A program made the position numbers and the translations under genes. The notes below the pieces were generated by a model, which made no database searches, had not been told where the DNA came from, and saw nothing but the letters and a program-made list of their open reading frames with translations. This document shows, piece after piece, positions 8,393-18,985 of a stretch of 64,000 nt of DNA (position 1 is the stretch's first letter; each line of letters begins with the position of its first letter). The stretch covers positions 62,001 through 126,000 of the forward strand of contig JBAKBP010003108.1 of the NCBI GenBank assembly GCA_037953745.1. The letters are read 5' to 3'. The DNA comes from Lithodes maja. Taxonomy: Eukaryota; Arthropoda; Malacostraca; Decapoda; Lithodidae.

Positions 8393-10810
8393 TGTTACGA
8401 CCGGCACTACGAAATAAACAAGGGCACTTAAGAATGGACTAGATGATAGGCTATATCTGCAGCAACGGTACGCTAATTCCAAACCCTCGAACTATTACGC
8501 CGGTGAACAAATACACTTAAAACCTCCAGAGTTAATCTCCTGTATAACGGGGTATCAATTAACTGGGTTTTAGTGCACTTCTACAAAGGCTTGCCGATTA
8601 CGGCAAAGCCTACTCACAAAAGGAGTACTTTACGTTAATAAAATGCTCTTAAGTAATAACAATGCTTGAATAAACTATAATAAGATTTAATAAAGGAGTA
8701 TATGCTTACATTAACTTTAGTGTGAATCTGTACTCAACACTAACCTCTACAATGCTCTATGAAAACACTGGAAGTCTAGTCCTACAGCAATCAGGTATAG
8801 AATCTTCTGAAAACGTCTGATGCTCTAAGATGCCTGTTAATACAGAACAGAAATAAATGCAGGGGCAGGACACCAAAGCGTGTATCTTAAATACACCAAT
8901 AAGTAGGATACATATATATAAAAAGGGAGTGCAACAACTCTGTGACAGCACTAATAATAACCACTCAGAAACAGTACTTTCTTCACCAACGTAACAGCCA
9001 AACTGGGTTGTGCACTATGAATCAACCTTGGCTAAAATAAAGCGTGAATAATTCCGAAAGCATACACAATGAAAGTTAATAAACACAATGCTGTCTTTCT
9101 CACTAATAAAGTCTAGCAGTGGCATAAAAGGTACTAGGAAACTAGGCAGAGTGCAAGCATGATCGTAGCCTACTGTCTCCCCTTGAACAGATTTCCCTTA
9201 TGTTACGTTAAGTGACTTGGAGACTTTCTTGGTAAGTCCAGATCTCAAGTATCTGGTCTTACCCTGGCGCTCCACAAAGGTCAACAAAAATGAGGTAGCA
9301 AGTATGCAGGTGAGAGTAGGCAAAAGCCCTTCACTTGTATACTGCTACACTCGTAAAGGAAAATATGCACAAGGGTTACAGGCTAGCTAGTGTCGTCGAT
9401 GTTGTACAGGCTCTGACTTGCCACATACATAGCTCAGACAACGACCAAAGATACCTTCCACTGTCTAGCATTAACCCGGGAGCTGCGGGGAGACTCTTAA
9501 GAGTTCCCCCGGCGGACTGCGGGAAGACTCTTGAGAGTAAGTAAAATAAAAAATCAACTTTTGACATCGAAAACAAATTATTTTTTTTATTTTTATTTTT
9601 TTATTTTTTTATTTTTTTTTGGCCCCTGGGCCATGCAAAATCTCAGTCCTCTACCTCCCCTCCTTCCCCACTTTCCTCCTCTCCTTCAGTTATCACCTAT
9701 TTTCCCTATTATTCCCTTATTCTGAGGTATATTTTCGTGCTAACATTAGCGAGTTGCAAGCAGGGTGTTGTCATCACTGATGGCAAGCGAGTGCAAGAGA
9801 GAGAGAGAGAGTATCGATCGACTGTGTCTCAGTGGCCTTGGGGGAAATTGGCGGGAAAGCAGTTTCCCTCACCCATACATTATACAACTCGCGGGCTATA
9901 TCTCCGATTTTGACCATCCAAACGCTGTTTTCACTTGTTTTATTGTTGTTTCAGGTTAATACCTTTATAATCAACCCATAATAGGCGCATATGGATAATT
10001 ATTAATGCTATTAATGGTACAATGAATATTTTAGTGACGGAAACACCTCAAATACGTCAGCACAGGGGGACGTTTTCAATTACCCCCATGCGCACTTGTT
10101 AGGTTAAATAATAAGAGAGAACAGCCCAATAATTAGAAGCACCCCAACACTAGGCTACCATATGACTATGACTCTACTAATTCGTAACGCTAGTGCAAAC
10201 ATAAATGTGAGAGCTGGTGCTGGTAATACGACTGGCCGACTATGGAAGTCGTATGCAGAACCAGAAGGGACAAGTAATTGAATAAAGATGGACGTATGAA
10301 AAAAGAAGAAGTTCAGAGAGAGAGAAAGTAGTATAGGGGGTTATATGGGGGACAGATTGCAAAGGACATGTAGGACCAAGCACGCTACGCCAAGCTCTGC
10401 AGGAGACACGGGGGAAGGAGCCCCCCAGCACCGAGCTGAGACAGCGGCCTCCAATCACAGACGACTACGTCATGAGGAGCAGAAGTCACGTGACTCGCCA
10501 GGCCAATCAGGAGCGTGGGAAACTCCTCCGAGCGAGGGAGGCAGCACATACATACACACACACATATTACCACCCCGCTCTCGCCTCTCTCTCTCCTTAG
10601 AACTTCACACAATGCATCTTATATTCTATCAATGATATAAAATACTACCAAGTGTCACAGACAAGAATAAAGATCACCACTGATCTGCCTGTGACAACAT
10701 GAACTCTATAAAAGAAAGAACATCGTTCTACGATTATTGTAGCCCATTTCACTGCCCTGGCGAGCGCTAGCGAGTTACGAGCGCATTCTGGCAAGCTGGC
10801 CAGCGTAACA
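8393..10810 (-). repeat. 3' LTR of gypsy element 1 (with TTAA insert)
   Basis: It is nearly the same as 16649-18438 but longer by a 633-base TTAA element inserted at 9471-10107. Without that insert it is about 1.78 kb. The LTR pair differs at a number of positions and by one 7-base indel, visibly more than the LTRs of gypsy element 2, so this is the older insertion. Confidence 0.9.
9471..10107 (+). mobile_element. TTAA element of piggyBac family A, non-autonomous copy 1
   Basis: The left end TTAACCCGGGAGCTGCGGGG matches the right end of the autonomous piggyBac at 56145-61773 when that is read in reverse. The right end reads GCGCACTTGTTAGGTTAA. The other LTR of the host gypsy element has one TTAA at 17734-17737 at the exact equivalent spot, a direct empty-site comparison. 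The left end holds two copies of a tgcggg-agactctt-agag unit. The interior has a T-rich run and no gene. Confidence 0.92.
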
Positions 10811-11221
10811 CCCCGCTCAAGATGTGGGACGTTTCAGCCTCAGGTGAACTCCACATCTGACCAGACAGAATGCTCACCAACCCCGCATCACCTAGCTACT
10901 CTCCCAAGTTGTGAAAACAAGGCACGATCACAAACATAAAACACTGCATTATAAAAAAAAAATCTGCACAACACTTCCCCAAAATAATAGCATCATAATA
11001 ATTATATCACGCTCAACGAGCAAGCTTCACCAAGCCTAGCCTACTAAGACAACAACTCAGAGTGTCTTAGATGCTTGCTGTGATATACTGCACTTATATA
11101 CTATCAAAAAGAAAGGGTTTGTGTGTGAGGTTTTTTATAATTTTAATAGTGTTTTTGGCGGCATTGCACTACAGGGGCAAGCCTAATTTTTCTCCACTCC
11201 ACCAAACACACCTGTGGTGAT
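10811..11221 (-). other. 3' non-coding region and polypurine tract of gypsy element 1
   Basis: On the minus strand the sequence just before the 3' LTR reads TTGAGCGGGG, a plausible polypurine tract priming plus-strand synthesis. The rest of the stretch up to the RNase H stop has no open frame of note. Confidence 0.6.
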
Positions 11222-11851
11222 CTACCCTGGGTCCTCCACCCTGGACAAACAGTCAGCTATCACATTGTCACAACCGGCAATATGGCGAATGTCCAGATTA
11301 TACTCCTGCAACATTAAAGACCATCTAGTTAGCCTCATATTCCGGTTGTGGAACTGATTCAAAAACTTCAAAGGGTGGTGGTCAGTATAAATCACCACGA
11401 CTGGGCCAAAAGCGGGAACATACACCTCAAAGTGCCTGAGTGCCAGCACAATAGCCAGAAGCTCCTTCTCTACTACTGAATAGTTCTTTTGTGCTGAGTT
11501 GAACTTTTTCGAAAAGAAGCTTACTGGGTGTTCCACACCTTCCGTATCTGTCTGTAACAAGACGGCACCAGCCCCTATGCTGCTAGCATCTGTCGCTAGC
11601 TGAAAAGGTCTTGAAAAGTCGGGGGCCCTGAGTATGGGGTGAGTGCACAACGGATGCTTCACCAGTGAAAAAGCCTTCTCACACTCAGGTGCCCACCCAA
11701 ACTTTTTTGTCTTTGCCAATAAGTCCGTCAGAGGAGCCAACACCGAGGAGCATCCGCGGATGAATCTGCGGTAATACCCGATCATGCCCAAGAACCTCAT
11801 GATCTGTCTCTTGGTGGTCGGCCTGGGGAACTGGTTAATAGCCTGTATCAT
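11222..11851 (-). CDS. pol: RT C-terminal part and RNase H of gypsy element 1
   Basis: The ORF opens with the RT thumb and connection typical of Ty3/gypsy: FPRPTTKRQIMRFLGMIGYY and FIRG. It continues with an RNase H domain: LATDASSIGAGAVL, then SRVEKELLAI-type motif in the form VVEKELLAIVLALRHFEVY, then YTDHHPLKFL. It ends RHIAGCDNVIADCLSRV and a stop. RNase H degrades the RNA strand of the hybrid. It is out of frame with the upstream RT ORF because of an expanded run of G (C on the coding strand) at about 11857-11874. The protein ends after RNase H with no integrase behind it. Confidence 0.88.
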   Translation of the reverse strand: MIQAINQFPRPTTKRQIMRFLGMIGYYRRFIRGCSSVLAPLTDLLAKTKKFGWAPECEKAFSLVKHPLCTHPILRAPDFSRPFQLATDASSIGAGAVLLQTDTEGVEHPVSFFSKKFNSAQKNYSVVEKELLAIVLALRHFEVYVPAFGPVVVIYTDHHPLKFLNQFHNRNMRLTRWSLMLQEYNLDIRHIAGCDNVIADCLSRVEDPG

Positions 11852-12203
11852 GGTAAGGGGGGGGGGGGGGGGGGCACACCTGGCCTAACCCTACCACAAA
11901 CCCCAGATACTGCACAGTTGCCCGAACAAAGTCACATTTGCCCAGATTGACCACCAAATGAGCCTCACTTAGCTTCCTGAACAGTGCCCCGATGTGCTCG
12001 CAATGGCTCTCAAAGTCATCGTCGTAAATAATTACATCATCAAGATAAACGGTGCAGTTAGGCATCTCCGCCACTAACTCGTTCATCAGGCATTGGAAAG
12101 TTGCAGGTGCATTCTTCAGGCCATACGGCATAACGTTGCAACGGTAAGTACTCCCATCCACCACAAACCCGCACACCTGCTTCGCCCGCTCAGACAACGG
12201 CAC
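11835..12203 (-). CDS. pol: RT palm fragment of gypsy element 1
   Basis: The fragment carries GFVVDGSTYRCNVMPYGLKNAPATF and the catalytic box YLDDVIIYDDDF, then the thumb start up to YLGFVVGLGQVC. A nonsense codon (TAA where element 2 has a tyrosine codon) lies directly upstream, at about 12210. A 1-base deletion separates this frame from the pol ORF above. Downstream the frame runs into the poly-C tract. Confidence 0.85.
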   Translation of the reverse strand: MPLSERAKQVCGFVVDGSTYRCNVMPYGLKNAPATFQCLMNELVAEMPNCTVYLDDVIIYDDDFESHCEHIGALFRKLSEAHLVVNLGKCDFVRATVQYLGFVVGLGQVCPPPPPPYHDTGY

Positions 12204-12316
12204 CTGCCATTAACCCTTGACAAGATCCACCTTGGTGAGGTAACGTGCACACCCGATCTTATCAACACTGTCATCTACGCGGGGAAGAGGGTAGGCATTG
12301 GTGGGAGTTAAACCGT

Positions 12317-14944
12317 TCAACCGCTGAAGTCAATGCAAAACCTGACCTTGCCATCTGGTTTGGGCTGCAGAGTGACGGGAGATGTCCACCTAACCGCCCC
12401 TTTTTCTATCAGTCCTCTCTCCAACATGTAGCCTAACTCCGCTCGGAGAGCCGGAAGTTTAATGGGAGGTACACGATAAGGCACTGATTTAAAGGGGGGG
12501 TGGTCTCCAACGTCCACATCATGCACCGCATGAGTTGTGAGGCCTGGGTGCTTGGCAAACACAGTGGGGTATGAACAAAATAGGTGCTGGATCGCTGCAC
12601 GCTGTTGCTCAGGCAGGTGCTCTAGCGCCTCAACAGCCACCTGGTTCGTGTTCCCCGCCCACTGATCCGCCGAGACATGACAATCCCAGCTCTCCTCCAC
12701 CTGGGCCTCACTGCCCCCCTCTCCTTCTCCACCTTGGCCGCTGCAAGCCAAAACAGGGACAGTAGGCTGCTCAGGTGGGCGCCTCACGAACTCTTTTAGC
12801 AGGTTCACATGACAGAGCTGATTTTTCTTCTGCCTATCCGGAGTAGCCACAAGGTATTCTAGGTCAGACAACTTGCGCACGACCTTGTAAGGACCGACAA
12901 ACTTAGCCGACAGGGGATGGCCTACTAAGGGCAATAAGACCAAAACCTCCTGTCCAACCACAAACTCCCGGAGCTTTGCCTTAGTATCATATCGATCCTT
13001 CATCAAGGCCTGATTATCTACCAAATTTCTCCCTGCCAACTCCAGGCTCTTCAGCATCCTGTCTCTACTCTCGAGGACATACTTAATTAGAGAATATGGC
13101 TGCACAGTCCCTTCCCAGATTTCTTTAACCATGCTCAGAGGACCTCTAACCTGATGGCCGAAAACTAGCTCGTTGGGGCTAAACCCAAGACTCTCCCCAG
13201 GTACCTCTCTTGCCGCAAACAAAACGTACGGTAGCCCCAGGTCCCAATCCTTACCGTTCTCCAAACAGTAGCACCGCAACATGCTTTTCAAAGTGGAATG
13301 CCATCTTTCCAACACCCCTTGACTCTCTGGGTGATAAGCTGAAGAGACAACCGTACGAATCCCATGCTGCTGCATGGTCTGTTTGAAAAGTGTGGACGTG
13401 AAATTCGACCCTTGGTCCGACTGAATTTCCTGCGTGTACCCGTATCTCGAGCAATACAACAACAAATTTCGCACAACAGTTTTAGACTTGCCATTTCTCA
13501 TAGGGTATGCATCAGGGTAGCGAGTGGAGACATCCATGAGGGTTAGCAAAAACCTGTTACCTGCACTAGTGGGAGGCAGAGGGCCTACCATGTCGATGAT
13601 AACCTTGCTGAAGGGCGGACCAATAGCAGGCACTGGGTGCAACGGAGCCTTATGTATGCTCTGATTGGGCTTTCCCACCCTCTGGCAGGTACCACACATC
13701 GCCACCCATGCCGAAACTTGGGCTTTAATACCTGGCCACCAGAACAACCTAGATAACGAAGCCAACGTTTTTCTCACACCCAAGTGACCTGCCAATGGAA
13801 CATCATGCGCCAACCGCAACAGGCTATCACGGCACTTCTCAGGAACCACCAACTGGTCAACCACTCTTGCCCCACCATCCCAACTACGTCTGGGATCCAA
13901 AAAACGGCGGTACAGGATTCCCCCAACATGAAAAAAATCTCCCGACTTTGCATCCCCGTCCTCGTCGAGTTCAATCGCCCCGTTCCCACAACTCTCAAGC
14001 CCAGGATATTCTGCTTGCAACCGACATATATCCGAGGGTGCCAACCTATCTAAGTGCTCCTGAAGCAACTTGTGGCCACCCCCAATACTATGCTGCTCAA
14101 GCTTTGCCTGCTTCGCCTGGGAACGTTTCTGTCGCGGAGTGCTATCACGCCCAACCATGTCGCTAGGGGGGACAGGTTCTGGGGCTACTCCGGACCTCAT
14201 AATGGGTGCAAGTACCGAGTTGCCAAGGAGTGTCGCTGGATCCAAACTCTCAACCCGATCAGCCTTGACTTTCTCCTTCCGACCCTTCCTCCGCTGGCCT
14301 AGAACTTGGGTACTAGGCTGTGACACCTGAGCGGACTGAGACCTGGTGACAGCACAAGCCATCTGCGGCATCTGACACCTCTCCAGCCACTCTTGCCCCT
14401 CCCTACTTGTGTCGGCCGCCCTCTCGGCAACGACTAAGGGTGGAACCTCGGAAGTGGGCACCGCAAAGTCGTTGCCGAGAAGGAGGTCGACCCCCTCAAC
14501 TGGCAATTTCTCCACCACACCCACATCCAACTCCCGTGTCACACCGTCTACCTCAAGCTCCATTCTAACCAGCGGGAAAGATCGCGTAGCATTGATGCCT
14601 TGAACCACCACAACCCGAGCAACGTTAACAGGCTTGCCAGTGAAATTCTTAACAAGTGTCTGGGAAGCGCCCGTATCACGCAACAACTCAAGCCTATGCC
14701 TCACACCAGCCCACGTCACAGTGCCGTGCCCCCTATGACCACAAAAAACATCACGGACATGTGACGAGCCCTCCTGCTGCTTCTGCACCGGCGATGACTT
14801 CGCAACCGACTGTTTACCCCGGGCAGACGCGGAAGACCTCAAAGACACGCCAATGTTGCTCACTAGTGACACCACTGCTGTAGGCGGTGCACTCGGACAT
14901 GAGCGCGCAATATGCCCCTTCTTATGACACTTGAAACATTCCAC
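12317..14944 (-). CDS. pol: Pol of gypsy element 1: zinc knuckle, protease, integrase, RT start
   Basis: The 875-codon frame has a CCHC knuckle CFKCHKKGHIARSC (residues 3-16) and an aspartic protease motif DTGAS (about 90). A full integrase follows, with an H-H-C-C zinc site (380-420) and a D-D-E core at about 451, 510 and 546 with 35 residues between the second D and the E. After that come a GPY/F-like segment and HVNLLKEF. Only then does RT begin (HPPFKSVPYRVPPIKLPALRAEL up to FCIDFSG, about 790-875), where a 1-base deletion breaks the frame. The first ATG here is not the true start, because the frame above belongs to the Gag-Pol fusion. Ordinary gypsy elements have integrase last. Confidence 0.9.
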   Translation of the reverse strand: MECFKCHKKGHIARSCPSAPPTAVVSLVSNIGVSLRSSASARGKQSVAKSSPVQKQQEGSSHVRDVFCGHRGHGTVTWAGVRHRLELLRDTGASQTLVKNFTGKPVNVARVVVVQGINATRSFPLVRMELEVDGVTRELDVGVVEKLPVEGVDLLLGNDFAVPTSEVPPLVVAERAADTSREGQEWLERCQMPQMACAVTRSQSAQVSQPSTQVLGQRRKGRKEKVKADRVESLDPATLLGNSVLAPIMRSGVAPEPVPPSDMVGRDSTPRQKRSQAKQAKLEQHSIGGGHKLLQEHLDRLAPSDICRLQAEYPGLESCGNGAIELDEDGDAKSGDFFHVGGILYRRFLDPRRSWDGGARVVDQLVVPEKCRDSLLRLAHDVPLAGHLGVRKTLASLSRLFWWPGIKAQVSAWVAMCGTCQRVGKPNQSIHKAPLHPVPAIGPPFSKVIIDMVGPLPPTSAGNRFLLTLMDVSTRYPDAYPMRNGKSKTVVRNLLLYCSRYGYTQEIQSDQGSNFTSTLFKQTMQQHGIRTVVSSAYHPESQGVLERWHSTLKSMLRCYCLENGKDWDLGLPYVLFAAREVPGESLGFSPNELVFGHQVRGPLSMVKEIWEGTVQPYSLIKYVLESRDRMLKSLELAGRNLVDNQALMKDRYDTKAKLREFVVGQEVLVLLPLVGHPLSAKFVGPYKVVRKLSDLEYLVATPDRQKKNQLCHVNLLKEFVRRPPEQPTVPVLACSGQGGEGEGGSEAQVEESWDCHVSADQWAGNTNQVAVEALEHLPEQQRAAIQHLFCSYPTVFAKHPGLTTHAVHDVDVGDHPPFKSVPYRVPPIKLPALRAELGYMLERGLIEKGAVRWTSPVTLQPKPDGKVRFCIDFSG

Positions 14945-14991
14945 CTCACTCTTGGACTTCCCCTGAGATGGGTAAGGGCCCTGGCCTTTCT

Positions 14992-16347
14992 TTAACGGGA
15001 AGGGTTTCGACTTGGGATCATAATTGGCAACAGTACTCTTGAATGGATAATTATTTGTTTCACTAATTCGGGGGGGGGTGGAGTGGTACGCCCCTTGTTA
15101 CCTGCCTCAGCTCTCTGTGCAGACCCGCACCTGCGAATCAGTGACAACCTGAGGTCAGCCAGCTCAGCAGCCTCTTGTAGAGTTTTCGGTCGCTTTTCTT
15201 TAAGGTTAATAGTCAAGTCACTGCCAGTACATTTAAAAAATTGTTCCAGCAATACTAATTGTTTTACTGAATCAAAAGTATTTGCCTTCTCCGACCTTAA
15301 CCAATTTTCAAATGCATCTGACAGCTCTCTAGCGTGTTCCTGGAAAGTACTCTCCTTTCTTTTTGGAACCGCCCTAAACTTCAGCCTATAGGTCTCTGGC
15401 TGTAGCTCATACGCCCTCAGGACAGCCTCTTTCAACAACTCGTAATTCACACAGGAATCTAGGGGCAAAGCATCGTACGCCTTGAGTGCTTTCCCCGTCA
15501 ATCGTGAAGAAACAAGGGCTGCCCACTTCTCCTCGGGCCATTGGTGCTCCTGGCACTTTTTTTCGAACCGGAGAAAACATTCTGTAACTCCTAACTCATC
15601 AAACACTGGAACCAACTTAAGTAGATGCGACAGGGACTGGTCATGGGCTCGACCCCCCTGGACGACCCGGTTCCTCGTCACCTCTACACAAGTTTTCTCT
15701 AGGTCAACATCGGCACGATACGTTTCAGACTCAAACTTGCGCTCAGACTCTCGCTCACGGTGCTCGAGCTCAGCCTGTCGCTCCTGCTTTCGCTGCTCGA
15801 GCTCAGCCTCATACTTTCGCTGCTCAAGCTCAGCCTGTCGCTCCTGCTGCTTATGTTTGGCGAGCTCGAGCTGAAACAACATCTCGGCAGACAAACCTTG
15901 AGGAGGGGGTGCTACTATCGGGGACCCACCCCATGAATCACCTAGAGGCATACCCAACCGCCAGCGGGCATCGGCCTGCGGGAACGTACCCGGCTCCGGA
16001 GCCCGAGGGGGCGCCATGATAGGAGTCGAGTGGAATGGGGGCTGGGCCGAAGGTGCCCCAGCTCCCGCTCCACCCGAAGCCCCATGCACCCAACCCAGCA
16101 CACAGGTAACCAGCTCACTTCTCGACAAACCGCTAGTACCGGGAAACCCTAAGACCGTGGCCACACACTGCAGTCCGTACCGGTCTAGCCCCGACACACG
16201 ATCCGCTGACACAGGCTCCTCCAAAAATCTCCGAGCATCCTCCTCATTGTTCACCACCCGAACGCCGTTAAACAACTCCACCTTCCCCACCTCCTCGCCT
16301 GCCTCCCGCACTGTGCCCTCACTATGCTCAGACCCGTCCAGTGACAT
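14992..16347 (-). CDS. gag: Gag of gypsy element 1 with coiled coil and SCAN-like region
   Basis: The ATG at 16347 starts MSLDGSEHSEGTVREAGEEV. Residues about 150-225 form a charged, coiled-coil-like run with repeated AELEQRK units. Residues about 302-402 resemble a SCAN domain: YRLKFR, then ARELSDAFENWL, then VKQLVLLEQFF, then LKEKRPKTLQEAAELADL. The published proposal is that vertebrate SCAN domains derive from the capsid of Gmr1-like retroelements, which fits the pol order here. The frame ends early because a run of nine G at about 15070-15078 shifts it; in element 2 Gag and Pol share one frame. Confidence 0.85.
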   Translation of the reverse strand: MSLDGSEHSEGTVREAGEEVGKVELFNGVRVVNNEEDARRFLEEPVSADRVSGLDRYGLQCVATVLGFPGTSGLSRSELVTCVLGWVHGASGGAGAGAPSAQPPFHSTPIMAPPRAPEPGTFPQADARWRLGMPLGDSWGGSPIVAPPPQGLSAEMLFQLELAKHKQQERQAELEQRKYEAELEQRKQERQAELEHRERESERKFESETYRADVDLEKTCVEVTRNRVVQGGRAHDQSLSHLLKLVPVFDELGVTECFLRFEKKCQEHQWPEEKWAALVSSRLTGKALKAYDALPLDSCVNYELLKEAVLRAYELQPETYRLKFRAVPKRKESTFQEHARELSDAFENWLRSEKANTFDSVKQLVLLEQFFKCTGSDLTINLKEKRPKTLQEAAELADLRLSLIRRCGSAQRAEAGNKGRTTPPPPELVKQIIIHSRVLLPIMIPSRNPSR

Positions 16348-16648
16348 GATGGAGTCAACAACAAAAATTCTCAGTCAAGACAAAAGTAGCCAAACTTTCG
16401 CGTAGCTTTATTCACCAAAAAATATTCGAAGATGTTCTTGAGTGCAATACTAGGTCACCAATAACTCCAACAAGTTCTATATATCCTCAAAACAATGTCT
16501 GCTGCCAACAATGCGAGAAATAAATTCAACCCCAAATGGCAATAAGATTTCTCAAAAAAAAAACTGCAATATTCAGTTCACTATATTCTGGTCTAAGGTC
16601 GCCATTTGTTATGACGACTAAGATAAAATACTAGGCAAGGTCGCCATT
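16348..16648 (-). promoter_or_regulatory. Leader and primer binding site of gypsy element 1
   Basis: On the minus strand the 5' LTR is followed, two bases on, by TGGCGACCTTGCC (plus coordinates 16634-16646), the expected place and form of a tRNA primer binding site. Element 2 has the same 13 bases. A second, partial copy of the same sequence plus the LTR edge lies at about 16598-16615. The tRNA could not be identified from memory. Confidence 0.7.
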
Positions 16649-18438
16649 TGTTACAACCGGCACTACGAAATAAACAAGGGCACTTAAGAATGGACTAGAT
16701 GATAGGCTATATCTGCAACAACGGTACGCTAATTCCAAACCCTCGAACTATTACGCCGGTGAACAAAAACACTTAAAACCTCCAGAGTTAATCTCCTGGA
16801 TAACGGGGTATCAATTAACTGGGTTTTAGTGCACTTCTTTGTACTACAAAGGCTTGCCGATGACGGCAAAGACTACTCACAAAAGGAGTACTTTACGTTA
16901 ATAAAATGCTCTTAAGTAATAACAATGCTTGAATAAACTATAATAAGATTTAATAAAGGAGTATATGCTTACGTTAACTTTAGTGTGAGTCTGTACTCAA
17001 CACTAACCTCTACAATGCTCTATGAAAGCACTGGAAGTCTAGTCCTACAGCAATCAGGTATAGAATCTTCTGAATACGTCTGATGCTCTAAGATGCTCGT
17101 TAATACAGAACAGAAATAAATGCAGGGGCAGGACACCAAAGCGTGTATCTTAAATACACCAATAAGTAGGATACATATATATAACAAGGGAGTGCAACAA
17201 CTCTGTGACAGCACTAATAATAACCACTCAGAAACAGTACTTCCTTCGCCAACGTAACAGCCAAACTGGGTTGTGCACTATGCATCAACCTTGGCTAAAA
17301 TAAAGCGTGAATAATTCCTAAAGCATACACAATGAAAGTTAATAAACACAATGCTGTCTTTCTCACTAATAAAGTCTAGCAGTGGCATAAAAGGTACTAG
17401 GAAACTAGGCAGAGCGCAAGCATGCTCGTAACCTACTGTCTCCCCTTGAACAGATTTCCCTTATGTTACGTTAAGTGACTTGGAGGCTCTCTTGGTAAGT
17501 CCAGTTCTCAAGTATCTGGTCTTACCCTGGCGCTCCACAAAGGTCAACAAAAATGAGGTAGCAAGTATGCAGGTGAGAGTAGGCAAAAGCCCTTCACTTG
17601 TATACTGCTACACTCGCAAAGGAAAATATGCACAAGGGTTACAGGCTAGCTAGTGTCGTCGATGTTGTACAGGCTCTGACTTGCCACATACATAACGCAG
17701 ACAACGACCAAAGATACCTTCCACTGTCTAGCATTAAATAATAAGAGAGAACAGCCCAATAATTAGAAGCACCCAACACTAGGCTACCATATGACTATGA
17801 CTCTACTAATCCCTAACGCTAGTGCAAACATAAATGTGAGAGCTGGTGCTGGTAATACGACTGGCCGACTATGGAAGTCGTATGCAGAACCAGAAGGGAT
17901 AAGTAATTGAATAAAGATGGAAGTATGAAAAAAGAAGAAGTTCAGAGAGAGAGAAAGTAGTATAGGGGGTTATATGGGGGACAGATTGCAAAGGACATGT
18001 AGGACCAAGCATGCTACGCCAAGCTCTGCAGGAGACAGAGGGAAGGAGCCCTCCAGCACTGAGCTGAGACAGCGGCCTCCAATCACAGACGACTACGTCA
18101 TGAGGAGCAGAAGTCACGTGACTCGCCAGGCCAATCAGGAGCGTGGGAAACTCCTCCGAGCGAGGGAGGCAGCACATACATACACACGCACATATTACCA
18201 ACCCGCTCTCACCTCTCTCTCTCCTTAGAACTTCACACAATGCATCTTATATTCTATCAATGATATAAAATACTACCAAGTGTCACAGACAAGAATAAAA
18301 ATCACCACTGATCTGTCTGTGACAACATGAACTCTATAAAAGAAAGAACATCGTTCTACGATTATTGTAGCCCATTTCACTGCCCTGGCGAGCGCTAGCG
18401 AGTTACGAGCGCATTCTGGCAAGCTGGCCAGCGTAACA
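16649..18438 (-). repeat. 5' LTR of gypsy element 1
   Basis: This 1790-base LTR starts tgttacaaccgg and ends gcgtaaca on the + strand. It retains the unfilled TTAA at 17734-17737 that is occupied in the other LTR. Confidence 0.92.
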
Positions 18439-18442
18439 ATAT

Positions 18443-18806
18443 GATTGTGGGGAACATAATTATGTACCGTATATATTATTTTATCATATATATGATACAT
18501 ATGTAAAATAGTTATATTATCACGACACTCTCTCTCTCTCTCTGTCTCTTCCTCTCTGGGTCTACCTATACATTTATAATTGCATGTGACCTTGTAATTG
18601 CTTGAAAGTTTGATTGCAAGCATTTTATAGCGTATTATTTGCAGGCGTTCGGTAAATTTCTTACGGTAATACAAACAACGAAAGCTTGAATATTTGTCCT
18701 TGGCATTATATGATTGTGGGGAACATATGTACCGTATATATTTTTTTACCATATATATATATATATATATGATACATATGTAAAATAGTTATATTATCAC
18801 GACACA

Positions 18807-18838
<32 letters not shown>

Positions 18839-18985
18839 TCCTCTCTGGGTCTACCTATACATTTATAATTGCATGTGACCTTGAAATTGCTTGAGAGTTT
18901 CATTGCAAGCATTTTATAGCGTATTATTTGCAGGCGTTCGGTAAATTTCTCACGATAACCAGGGTGTATGGTACATTTCTCACGA
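18443..18985 (+). repeat. AT-rich irregular tandem repeat array, right part
   Basis: This is the continuation of the array at 7796-8392, with the same unit blocks (attgcttgaaagtttgattg, cgttcggtaaattt, gattgtggggaacata) and CT runs at about 18528-18545 and 18806-18832. It is split from the left part only by the gypsy insertion. Confidence 0.75.

Larger units (their letters stand above)
8393..18438 (-). mobile_element. Ty3/gypsy element 1, Gmr1-like domain order
   Basis: Two LTRs bound the element, beginning tgttac and ending gtaaca on the + strand, with a 4-base duplication atat at 8389-8392 and 18439-18442. The empty site is visible in other units of the flanking array (ggcattatatgattg). 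The internal ORFs run on the minus strand in the order Gag, PR, IN, RT, RNase H. Integrase lies before RT, the reverse of ordinary Ty3/gypsy. The frames are broken by homopolymer-length changes, a 1-base deletion and a nonsense codon, so this copy is dead. Confidence 0.9.
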
